A stretch of 64,000 nucleotides of DNA. Origin: Plumapathes pennacea (lineage: Eukaryota > Cnidaria > Anthozoa > Antipatharia > Myriopathidae). The stretch lies in the NCBI GenBank assembly GCA_964036295.1, contig OZ038468.1:9064848-9128847 (forward strand). Reading direction: 5' to 3'. The stretch's first letter is position 1, and each line of letters starts with the position of its first letter. The notes beneath the pieces are model-generated. The model searched no databases, was not told the DNA's origin, and worked only from the letters and a program-made list of their open reading frames with translations. The translations under genes were made by a program, and so were the position numbers. Of the stretch, positions 1 through 8,290 are shown piece by piece.

Positions 1-121
1 TTCCCAAAGTCTCCAAAACCGAGGATGTGTCGAAAGGGGACCACTGAAGCTTTTGGCACTTCCCTTTGGACAGCACCGAGGACAAATTTTTTTTCCAAAA
101 ACTTTCTTTTATAACCTAGGC
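1..121 (+). repeat. Partial long monomer at the left edge
   Basis: This is the 3' part of a long (e''-type) monomer, cut by the window edge inside the CCCAAAG following the A/T core. It has the 27-bp block with GTGTCGAAAG and a HindIII-type CTGAAGCTT, and ends in the ATAACCTAGG haplotype. It carries CCAAAAACTTTC where most monomers have CCAAAGTCTTTC. That variant recurs at about 11932-11943, which links the left edge to the sequence 11,836 bp downstream. Confidence 0.9.
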
Positions 122-312
122 ATGTGGCGTGCTCTTAAAACTGGTTACAAACATTTTCCAAGAGGTAGGGAAGGATATAGGACCATTTGGAGAAAAAAAA
201 AAATTTTTGAAAAATTTTTTCCCAAAGGGGACCACTGCAGCTTTTGACACTTCCCTTTGGACAGCTCCGAGGACAAATTTTTTTTCCAAAGTCTTTCTTT
301 TATACCCTAGTC

Positions 313-504
313 ATGTGGCGTGCTCTTAAAAGTGGTTACGGACATTTTCCAAGAGGTAGGGAAGAATATAGGACCATTTGGAGAAAAAAAAAATTTTTTT
401 GGAAAATTTTTTCCCAAAGGGGACCACTGCAGCTTTTGGCACTTCCCTTTGGACAGCACCGAGGAGAAATTTTTTTTCCAAAGTCTTTCTTTTATACCCT
501 AGTC
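313..504 (+). repeat. Representative short monomer (type b, 192 bp)
   Basis: A short-class unit without the 27-bp block: CCCAAAG at 413-419 runs straight into GGGACCACTGCAG, giving a PstI site. The A/T core is A10-T7 followed by GGAAAA-TT-TTTTCC at 401-414. The second T-tract is T8 after GAGGAGAAA, and the G replacing C in GAGGACAAA is the mark of type b. It ends TTTTATACCCTAGTC. Length variation among short monomers (189-193) comes almost entirely from the A and T homopolymers in the core. Confidence 0.92.
401..414. other. Standard core inverted repeat GGAAAA-TT-TTTTCC
   Basis: Representative of the dyad found in most monomers just downstream of the A10-T7 run: 6-bp complementary arms with a 2-bp spacer. 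With one bulged C the outer TTT and AAA also pair, extending the symmetry to TTTGG...CCCAAA. The spacer differs by subfamily: TT here, TG in type c (591-604), CT in type f (1216-1229) and TC at 44835-44848. The arms stay complementary in all four. Confidence 0.8.
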
Positions 505-695
505 ATGTGGCGTGCTCTTAAAAGTGGTTACGGACATTTTCCAAGAGGTAGGGAAGGATATAGGACCATTTGGAGAAAAAAAAATTTTTTGGAAAATGTT
601 TTCCCAAAGGGGACCACTGCAGCTTTTGGCACTTCCCTTTGGACAGCACCGAGGACAAATTTTTTTTTCCAAAGTCTTTCTTTTATACCCTAGTC

Positions 696-911
696 ATGTG
701 GCGTGCTCTTAAAAGTGGTTATGGATATTTTCCAAGAGGTAGGGAAGGATATAGGACCATTTGGAGGAAAACAAATATTTCGAAAATTTTTTCGCAAAGC
801 CTCCAAAACCGAGGATGCGTCAGAAGGGGACCACTGCAGCTTTTGGCACTTCCCTTTGGACAGCACCGAGGACAAATTTTTTTTCCAAAGTCTTTCTTTT
901 ACACCCAAGTC
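696..911 (+). repeat. Representative d-type long monomer (216 bp)
   Basis: The d subfamily replaces the usual A-run with GGAGGAAAACAAATATTTCG and has CG where other types have GG and CC: CGAAAA-TT-TTTTCG at 781-794, followed by CAAAG and the 27-bp block. I count about 30 d-type monomers, the last starting at 62116. The block here reads GATGCGTCAGAAG, while the d' variant has GATGCGTCCAAAG after GCCCCC. It ends in the ACACCCAAG haplotype and is almost always followed by an e-type monomer. Its length of 216 is divisible by three, so long frames pass through it. Confidence 0.9.
781..794. other. d-type core inverted repeat CGAAAA-TT-TTTTCG
   Basis: At the position of the standard dyad both arms are changed together (GG to CG on the left, CC to CG on the right), so complementarity is kept. 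The same pair is present in essentially all d-type monomers. A d copy near 32353 has spacer CT with intact arms. Confidence 0.8.
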
Positions 912-1724
912 ATGTGGGGTGCTCTTAAAAATGGTTATGGATATTTTCCAAGAGGTAGGGAAGGATAAAGGACCATTTCGAGAAAAAAAAATTTTTTGGA
1001 AAATTTTTTCCCAAAGTCTCCAAAACCGAGGATGTGTCGAAAGGGGACCACTGAAGCTTTTGGCACTTCCCTTTGGACAACACCGAGGACAAAATTTTTT
1101 TCCAAAGTCTTTCTTTTATAACCTAGGCATGTGGCGTGCTCTTAAAACTGGTTACAGACATTTTCCAAGAGGTAGGGAAGGATATAGGATCATTTGGAGA
1201 AAAAAAAAAATTTTTGGAAAACTTTTTCCCAAAGGGGACCACTGCAGCTTTTGACACTTCCCTTTGGACAGCTCCGAGGACAAATTTTTTTTCCAAAGTC
1301 TTTCTTTTATACCCTAGTCATGTGGCGTGCTCTTAAAAGTGGTTACGGACATTTTCCAAGAGGTAGGGAAGAATATAGGACCATTTGGAGAAAAAAAATT
1401 TTTTGAAAAATGTTTTCCCAAAGGGGACCACTGCAGCTTTTGGCACTTCCCTTTGGACAGCACCGAGGACAAATTTTTTTTCCAAAGTCTTTCTTTTATA
1501 CCCTAGTCATGTGGCGTGCTCTTAAAAGTGGTTATGGATATTTTCCAAGAGGTAGGGAAGGATATAGGACCATTTGGAGGAAAACAAATATTTCGAAAAT
1601 TTTTTCGCAAAGCCCCCAAAACCGAGGATGCGTCCAAAGGGGACCACTGCAGCTTTTGGCACTTCCCTTTGGACAGCACCGAGGACAAATTTTTTTTCCA
1701 AAGTCTTTCTTTTACACCCAAGTC

Positions 1725-1941
1725 ATGTGGCGTGCTCTTAAAAGTGGTTATGGATATTTTCCAAGAGGTAGGGAAGGATAAAGGACCATTTGGAGAAAAA
1801 AAAAATTTTTGGAAAATTTTTTCCCAAAGTCTCCAAAACCGAGGATGTGTCGAAAGGGGACCACTGAAGCTTTTGGCACTTCCCTTTGGACAACACCGAG
1901 GACAAATTTTTTTTCCAAAGTCTTTCTTTTATAACCTAGGC
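1725..1941 (+). repeat. Representative e-type long monomer (217 bp)
   Basis: A long-class unit with TCTCCAAAACCGAGGATG then TGTCGAAAG inserted between CCCAAAG and GGGACC. It has GGATAAAGG instead of GGATATAGG. CTGAAGCTT makes a HindIII site where short monomers have the PstI site CTGCAG. It usually has GGACAACACC in place of GGACAGCACC, and it ends in ATAACCTAGG (AvrII site CCTAGG). The next monomer then usually carries AAACTGGTTAC. This block of linked variants makes e-type monomers easy to trace through the array. Confidence 0.9.
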
Positions 1942-2157
1942 ATGTGGCGTGCTCTTAAAACTGGTTACAGACATTTTCCAAGAGGTAGGGAAGGATATAG
2001 GACCATTTAGAGAAAAAAAAAATTTTTGGAAAATTTTTTCCCAAAGTCTCCAAAACCGAGGATGTGTCGAAAGGGGACCACTGAAGCTTTTGGCACTTCC
2101 CTTTGGACAACACCGAGGACAAAATTTTTTCCAAAGTCTTTCTTTTATACCCTAGTC

Positions 2158-2374
2158 ATGTGGCGTGCTCTTGAAAGTGGTTATGGATATTTTCCAAGAG
2201 GTAGGGAAGGATATAGGACCATTTGGAGAAAAAAAAATATTTGGGAAAATTTTTTCCCAAAGCCTCCAAAACCGAGGATGTGTCCAAAGGGGACCACTGC
2301 AGCTTTTGACACTTCCCTTTGGACAGCACCGAGGACAAATTTTTTTTCCAAAGTCTTTCTTTTATACCCTAGTC
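2158..2374 (+). repeat. Representative i-type long monomer (217 bp) with perfect dyad
   Basis: The i type starts with CTTGAAAGTGG, has AAATATTTGGG at the core, and carries GTGTCCAAAG in the 27-bp block with a PstI-type CTGCAG and CTTTTGACAC. The single G gained on the left side of the core makes it match CCC on the right. The result is a perfect 10-bp inverted repeat at 2240-2261. It recurs at about 5505, 7755, 10415, 13080, 17335, 20000, 39730, 46870 and 58535. The i monomers at 43742 and 62548 have ATTTTTGGG instead but keep GGGAAAA. Confidence 0.88.
2240..2261. other. Perfect 10-bp inverted repeat at the i-type core
   Basis: The left arm TTTGGGAAAA (2240-2249), spacer TT and right arm TTTTCCCAAA (2252-2261) are fully complementary. 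It could form a short cruciform or act as a symmetric binding site. No protein is indicated by the sequence. Confidence 0.85.
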
Positions 2375-2782
2375 ATGTGGCGTGCTCTTAAAAGTGGTTA
2401 CGGTCATTTTCCAAGAGGTAGGGGAGGATATAGGACCATTTGGAGAAAAAAAAAATTTTTTGGAAAATTTTTTCCCAAAGGGGACCACTGCAGCTTTTGG
2501 CACTTCCCTTTGGACAGCACCGAGGACAAATTTTTTTTCCAAAGTCTTTCTTTTACACCCAAGTCATGTGGCGTGCTCTTAAAAGTGGTTATGGATATTT
2601 TCCAAGAGGTAGGGAAGGATAAAGGACCATTTCGAGAAAAAAAAAATTTTTGGAAAATTTTTTCCCAAAGTCTCCAAAACCGAGGATGTGTCGAAAGGGG
2701 ACCACTGAAGCTTTTGGCACTTCCCTTTGGACAGCACCGAGGACAAATTTATTTTCCAAAATCTTTCTTTTATAACCTAGGC

Positions 2783-5700
2783 ATGTGGCGTGCTCTTAAA
2801 ACTGGTTACAAACATTTTCCAAGAGGTAGGGAAGGATATAGGACCATTTGGAGAAAAAAAAAAATTTTTGGAAAATTTTTTCCCAAAGGGGACCACTGCA
2901 GCTTTTGACACTTCCCTTTGGACAGCTCCGAGGACAAATTTTTTTTCCAAAGTCTTTCTTTTATACCCTAGTCATGTGGCGTGCTCTTAAAACTGGTTAC
3001 GGACATTTTCCAAGAGGTAGGGAAGAATATAGGACCATATGGAGAAAAAAAAAATTTTTTTGGAAAATTTTTTCCCAAAGGGGACCACTGCAGCTTTTGG
3101 CACTTCCCTTTGGACAGCACCGAGGAGAAATTTTTTTTCCAAAGTCTTTCTTTTATACCCTAGTCATGTGGCGTGCTCTTAAAAGCGGTTACGGACATTT
3201 TCCAAGAGGTAGGGAAGGATATAGGACCATTTGGAGAAAAAAAAATTTTTTGGAAAATGTTTTCCCAAAGGGGACCACTGCAGCTTTTGGCACTTCCCTT
3301 TGGACAGCACCGAGGACAAATTTTTTTTCCAAAGTCTTTCTTTTATACCCTAGTCATGTGGCGTGCTCTTAAAAGTGGTTATGGATATTTTCCAAGAGGT
3401 AGGGAAGGATATAGGACCATTTGGAGGAAAACAAATATTTCGAAAATTTTTTCGCAAAGCCTCCAAAACTGAGGATGCGTCAGAAGGGGACCACTGCAGC
3501 TTTTGGCACTTCCCTTTGGACAACACCGAGGACAAATTTTTTTTCCAAAGTCTTTCTTTTACACCCAAGTCATGTGGCGTGCTCTTAAAAATGGTTATGG
3601 ATATTTTCCAAGAAGTAGGGAAGGATAAAGGACCATTTGGAGAAAAAAAAAATTTTTGGAAAATTTTTTCCCAAAGTCTCCAAAACCGAGGATGTGTCGA
3701 AAGGGGACCACTGAAGCTTTTGGCACTTCCCTTTGGACAACACCGAGGACAAATTTTTTTTCCAAAGTCTTTCTTTTATAACCTAGGCATGTGGCGTGCT
3801 CTTAAAAGTGGTTACAGACATTTTCCAAGAGGTAGGGAAGGATATAGGATCATTTGGAGAAAAAAAAAAATTTTTGGAAAACTTTTTCCCAAAGGGGACC
3901 ACTGCAGCTTTTGACACTTCCCTTTGGACAGCACCGAGGACAAATTTTTTTTCCAAAGTCTTTCTTTTATACCCTAGTCATGTGGCGTGCTCTTAAAAGT
4001 GGTTACGGACATTTTCCAAGAGGTAGGGAAGGATATAGGACTATTTGGAGAAAAAAAATTTTTTGGAAAATGTTTTCCCAAAGGGGACCACTGCAGCTTT
4101 TGGCACTTCCTTTTGGACAGCACCGAGGACAAATTTTTTTTCCAAAGTCTTTCTTTTATACCCTAGTCATGTGGCTTGCTCTTAAAAGTGGTTATGGATA
4201 TTTTCCAAGAGGTAGGGAAGGATATAGGACCATTTGGAGGAAAACAAATATTTCGAAAATTTTTTCGCAAAGCCTCCAAAACCGAGGATGCGTCAGAAGG
4301 GGACCACTGCAGCTTTTGGCACTTCCCTTTGGACAGCACCGAGGACAAATTTTTTTTCCAAAGTCTTTCTTTTACACCCAAGTCATGTGGGGTGCTCTTA
4401 AAAATGGTTATGGATATTTTCCAAGAGGTAGGGAAGGATAAAGGACCATTTCGAGAAAAAAAAAATTTTTGGAAAATTTTTTCCCAAAGTCTCCAAAACC
4501 GAGGATGTGTCGAAAGGGGACCACTGAAGCTTTTGGCACTTCCCTTTGGACAACACCGAGGACAAATTTTTTTTCCAAAGTCTTTCTTTTATAACCTAGG
4601 CATGTGGCGTGCTCTTAAAACTGGTTACAGACATTTTCCAAGAGGTAGGAAAGGATATAGGATCATTTGGAGAAAAAAAAAAATTTTTGGAAAACTTTTT
4701 CCCAAAGGGGACCACTGCAGCTTTTGACACTTCCCTTTGGACAGCTCCGAGGACAAATTTTTTTTCCAAAGTCTTTCTTTTATACCCTAGTCATGTGGCG
4801 TGCTCTTAAAAGTGGTTACGGACATTTTCCAAGAGGTAGGGAAGAATATAGGACCATTTGGAGAAAAAAAAAATTTTTTTGGAAAATTTTTTCCCAAAGG
4901 GGACCACTGCAGCTTTTGGCACTTCCCTTTGGACAGCACCGAGGACAAATTTTTTTCGAAAGTCTTTCTTTTTTACCCTAGTCATGTGGCGTGATCTTAA
5001 AAGTGGATATGGATATTTTCCAAGAGGTAGGGAAGGATATAGGACCATTTGGAGGAAAACAAATATTTCGAAAATTTTTTCGCAAAGCCTCCAAAACCGA
5101 GGATGCGTCCAAAGGGGACCACTGCAGCTTTTGGCACTTCCCTTTGGACAGCACCGAGGACAAATTTTTTTTCCAAAGTCTTTCTTTTACACCCAAGTCA
5201 TGTGGCGTGCTCTTTAAAGTGGTTATGGATATTTTCCAAGAGGTAGGGAAGGATAAAGGACCATTTGGAGAAAAAAAAAATTTTTGGAAAATTTTTTCCC
5301 AAAGTCTCCAAAACCGAGGATGTGTCGAAAGGGGACCACTGAAGCTTTTGGCACTTCCCTTTGGACAACACCGAGGACAAATTTTTTTCCAAAGTCTTTC
5401 TTTTATACCCTAGTCATGTGGCGTGCTCTTGAAAGTGGTTATGGATATTTTCCAAGCGGTAGGGAAGGATATAGGACCATTTGGAGAAAAAAAAATATTT
5501 GGGAAAATTTTTTCCCAAAGCCTCCAAAACCGAGGATGTGTCCAAAGGGGACCACTGCAGCTTTTGAAACTTCCCTTTGGACAGCACCGAGGACAAATTT
5601 TTTTTCCAAAGTCTTTCTTTTATACCCTAGTCATGTGGCGTGCTCTTAAAAGTGGTTACGGTCATTTTCCAAGAGGTAGGGAAGGATATAGGACCATTTG

Positions 5701-6040
5701 GAGAAAAAAAACATTTTTTGGAAAATTTTTTCCCAAAGGGGACCACTGCAGCTTTTGGCACTTCCCTTTGGACAGCACCGAGGACAAATTTTTTTTCCAA
5801 AGTCTTTCTTTTACACCCAAGTCATGTGGCGTGCTCTTAAAAGTGGTTATGGATATTTTCCAAGAGGTAGGGAAGGATAAAGGACCATTTCGAGAAAAAA
5901 AAAATTTTTGGAAAATTTTTTCCCAAAGTCTCCAAAACCGAGGATGTGTCGAAAGGGGACCACTGAAGCTTTTGGCACTTCCCTTTGGACAGCACCGAGG
6001 ACAAATTTTTTTTCCAAAATCTTTCTTTTATAACCTAGGC
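2783..6040 (+). repeat. HOR copy 2, expanded (16 monomers, 3,258 bp)
   Basis: The order is a, b, c, d, e, f, g, d, e, f, b/d fusion region, d, e'/h fusion, i, j, e''. Compared with the 13-mer, a d-e-f module is repeated (at 3356, 4169 and 4984). The e' and h monomers are merged into one 216-bp unit at 5200-5415. The unusual AAAAGCGGTTAC at about 3180 and AAAACTGAGG at about 3467 are shared with copy 6 (about 14013 and 14300). Copy 2 and copy 6 are therefore closer relatives here than neighbouring copies. Confidence 0.82.
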
Positions 6041-8290
6041 ATGTGGCGTGCTCTTAAAACTGGTTACAAACATTTTCCAAGAGGTAGGGAAGGATATAGG
6101 ACCATTTGGAGAAAAAAAAAAATTTTTGAAAAATTTTTTCCCAAAGGGGACCACTGCACCTTTTGACACTTCCCTTTGGACAGCTCCGAGGACAAATTTT
6201 TTTTCCAAAGTCTTTCTTTTATACCCTAGTCATGTGGCGTGCTCTTAAAAGTGGTTACGGACATTTTCCAAGAGGTAGGGAAGGATATAGGACCATTTGG
6301 AGAAAAAAAAATTTTTTGGAAAATGTTTTCCCAAAGGGGACCACTGCAGCTTTTGGCACTTCCTTTTGGACAGCACCGAGGACAAATTTTTTTTCCAAAG
6401 TCTTTCTTTTATACCCTAGTCATGTGGCGTGCTCTTAAAAGTGGTTATGGATATTTTCCAAGAGGTAGGGAAGGATATAGGACCATTTGGAGGAAAACAA
6501 ATATTTCGAAAATTTTTTCGCAAAGCCTCCAAAACCGAGGATGCGTCAGAAGGGGACCACTGCAGCTTTTGGCACTTCCCTTTGGACAGCACCGAGGACA
6601 AATTTTTTTTCCAAAGTCTTTCTTTTACACCCAAGTCATGTGGGGTGCTCTTAAAAATGGTTATGGATATTTTCCAAGAGGTAGGGAAGGATAAAGGACC
6701 ATTTCGAGAAAAAAAAAATTTTTGGAAAATTTTTTCCCAAAGTCTCCAAAACCGAGGATGTGTCGAAAGGGGACCACTGAAGCTTTTGGCACTTCCCTTT
6801 GGACAACACCGAGGACAAATTTTTTTTCCAAAGTCTTTCTTTTATAACCTAGGCATGTGGCGTGCTCTTAAAACTGGTTACAGACATTTTCCAAGAGGTA
6901 GGGAAGGATATAGGATCATTTGGAGAAAAAAAAAAATTTTTGGAAAACTTTTTCCCAAAGGGGACCACTGCAGCTTTTGACACTTCCCTTTGGACAGCTC
7001 CGAGGACAAATTTTTTTTCCAAAGTCTTTCTTTTATACCCTAGTCATGTGGCGTGCTTTTAAAAGTGGTTACGGACATTTTCCAAGAGGTAGGGAAGAAT
7101 ATAGGACCATTTGGAGAAAAAAAATTTTTTGGAAAATGTTTTCCCAAAGGGGACCACTGCAGCTTTTGGCACTTCCCTTTGGACAGCACCGAGGACAAAT
7201 TTTTTTTCCAAAGTCTTTCTTTTATACCCTAGTCATGTGGCGTGCTTTAAAAGTGGTTATGGATATTTTCCAAGAGGTAGGGAAGGATATAGGACCATTT
7301 GGAGGAAAACAAATATTTCGAAAATTTTTTCGCAAAGCCCCCAAAACCGAGGATGCGTCCAAAGGGGACCACTGCAGCTTTTGGCACTTCCCTTTGGACA
7401 GCACCGAGGACAAATTTTTTTTCCAAAGTCTTTCTTTTACACCCAAGTCATGTGGCGTGCTCTTAAAAGTGGTTATGGATATTTTCCAAGAGGTAGGGAA
7501 GGATAAAGGACCAATTGGAGAAAAAAAAAATTTTTGGAAAATTTTTTCCCAAAGTCTCCAAAACCGAGGATGTGTCGAAAGGGGACCACTGAAGCTTTTG
7601 GCACTTCCCTTTGGACAACACCGAGGACAAATTTTTTTCCAAAGTCTTTCTTTTATACCCTAGTCATGTGGCGTGCTCTTGAAAGTGGTTATGGATATTT
7701 TCCAAGCGGTAGGGAAGGATATAGGACCATTTGGAGAAAAAAAAATATTTGGGAAAATTTTTTCCCAAAGCCTCCAAAACCGAGGATGTGTCCAAAGGGG
7801 ACCACTGCAGCTTTTGAAACTTCCCTTTGGACAGCACCGAGGACAAATTTTTTTTCCAAAGTCTTTCTTTTATACCCTAGTCATGTGGCGTGCTCTTAAA
7901 AGTGGTTACGGTCATTTTCCAAGAGGTAGGGAAGGATATAGGACCATTTGGAGAAAAAAAACATTTTTTGGAAAATTTTTTCCCAAAGGGGACCACTGCA
8001 GTTTTTGGCACTTCCCTTTGGACAGCACCGAGGACAAATTTTTTTTCCAAAGTCTTTCTTTTACACCCAAGTCATGTGGCGTGCTCTTAAAAGTGGTTAT
8101 GGATATTTTCCAAGAGGTAGGGAAGGATAAAGGACCATTTCGAGAAAAAAAAAATTTTTGGAAAATTTTTTCCCAAAGTCTCCAAAACCGAGGATGTGTC
8201 GAAAGGGGACCACTGAAGCTTTTGGCACTTCCCTTTGGACAGCACCGAGGACAAATTTTTTTTCCAAAATCTTTCTTTTATAGCCTAGGC
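6041..8290 (+). repeat. HOR copy 3, contracted (11 monomers, 2,250 bp)
   Basis: The order is a, c, d, e, f, g, d', e'/h, i, j, e''. Relative to the 13-mer, b is missing and e' and h are merged into one 216-bp monomer at 7450-7665. The segment 5200-6230 repeats at 7450-8480 (offset 2,250) with the same private variants, such as CCAAGCGGTAGGG and AAAAAACATTTTTTGG. Copies 2 and 3 thus share a recent right half. The d' monomer at 7235 lost one base (GTGCTTTAAAAG). Confidence 0.83.

Larger units (their letters stand above)
122..2782 (+). repeat. HOR copy 1, canonical 13-mer unit (2,661 bp)
   Basis: Thirteen monomers in the order a, b, c, d, e, f, g, d', e', h, i, j, e'', with anchor spacings 191, 192, 191, 216, 217, 191, 189, 216, 217, 216, 217, 191 and 217. 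Type a is recognised by GGTTACAAACA, b by AGGAGAAAT, c by GGAAAATGTTTTCC, and d by GGAGGAAAACAAATATTTCG. Types e, e' and e'' share GGATAAAGG, f has GGATCATTTGG, i has ATATTTGGGAAAA, and j has GGTTACGGTCA. The same 13-monomer order and spacings recur at 8291-10951 (offset 8,169 bp) with a few substitutions. I therefore take this as the reference HOR. Confidence 0.9.

Noticed and set aside
160..200. TATA-like GATATAGG and TTTTATACC motifs as promoters
   Set aside because: Present in nearly every monomer as part of the consensus, with no associated transcription unit.
781..800. CENP-B box
   Set aside because: TTTCGAAAATTTTTTCG (d type) and TTTCGAGAAAAAAAA (e type) match only the TTCG part, plus one A in the e type. 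The CGGG end is missing, so no canonical box is present.
1503..1721. Recurrent 72-codon antisense open frame (MGVKERLWKKNLSSVL...) over d-type monomers
   Set aside because: It occurs wherever a 216-bp d-type monomer is followed by its usual neighbour, so it simply mirrors the repeat. There is no evidence of expression or selection.
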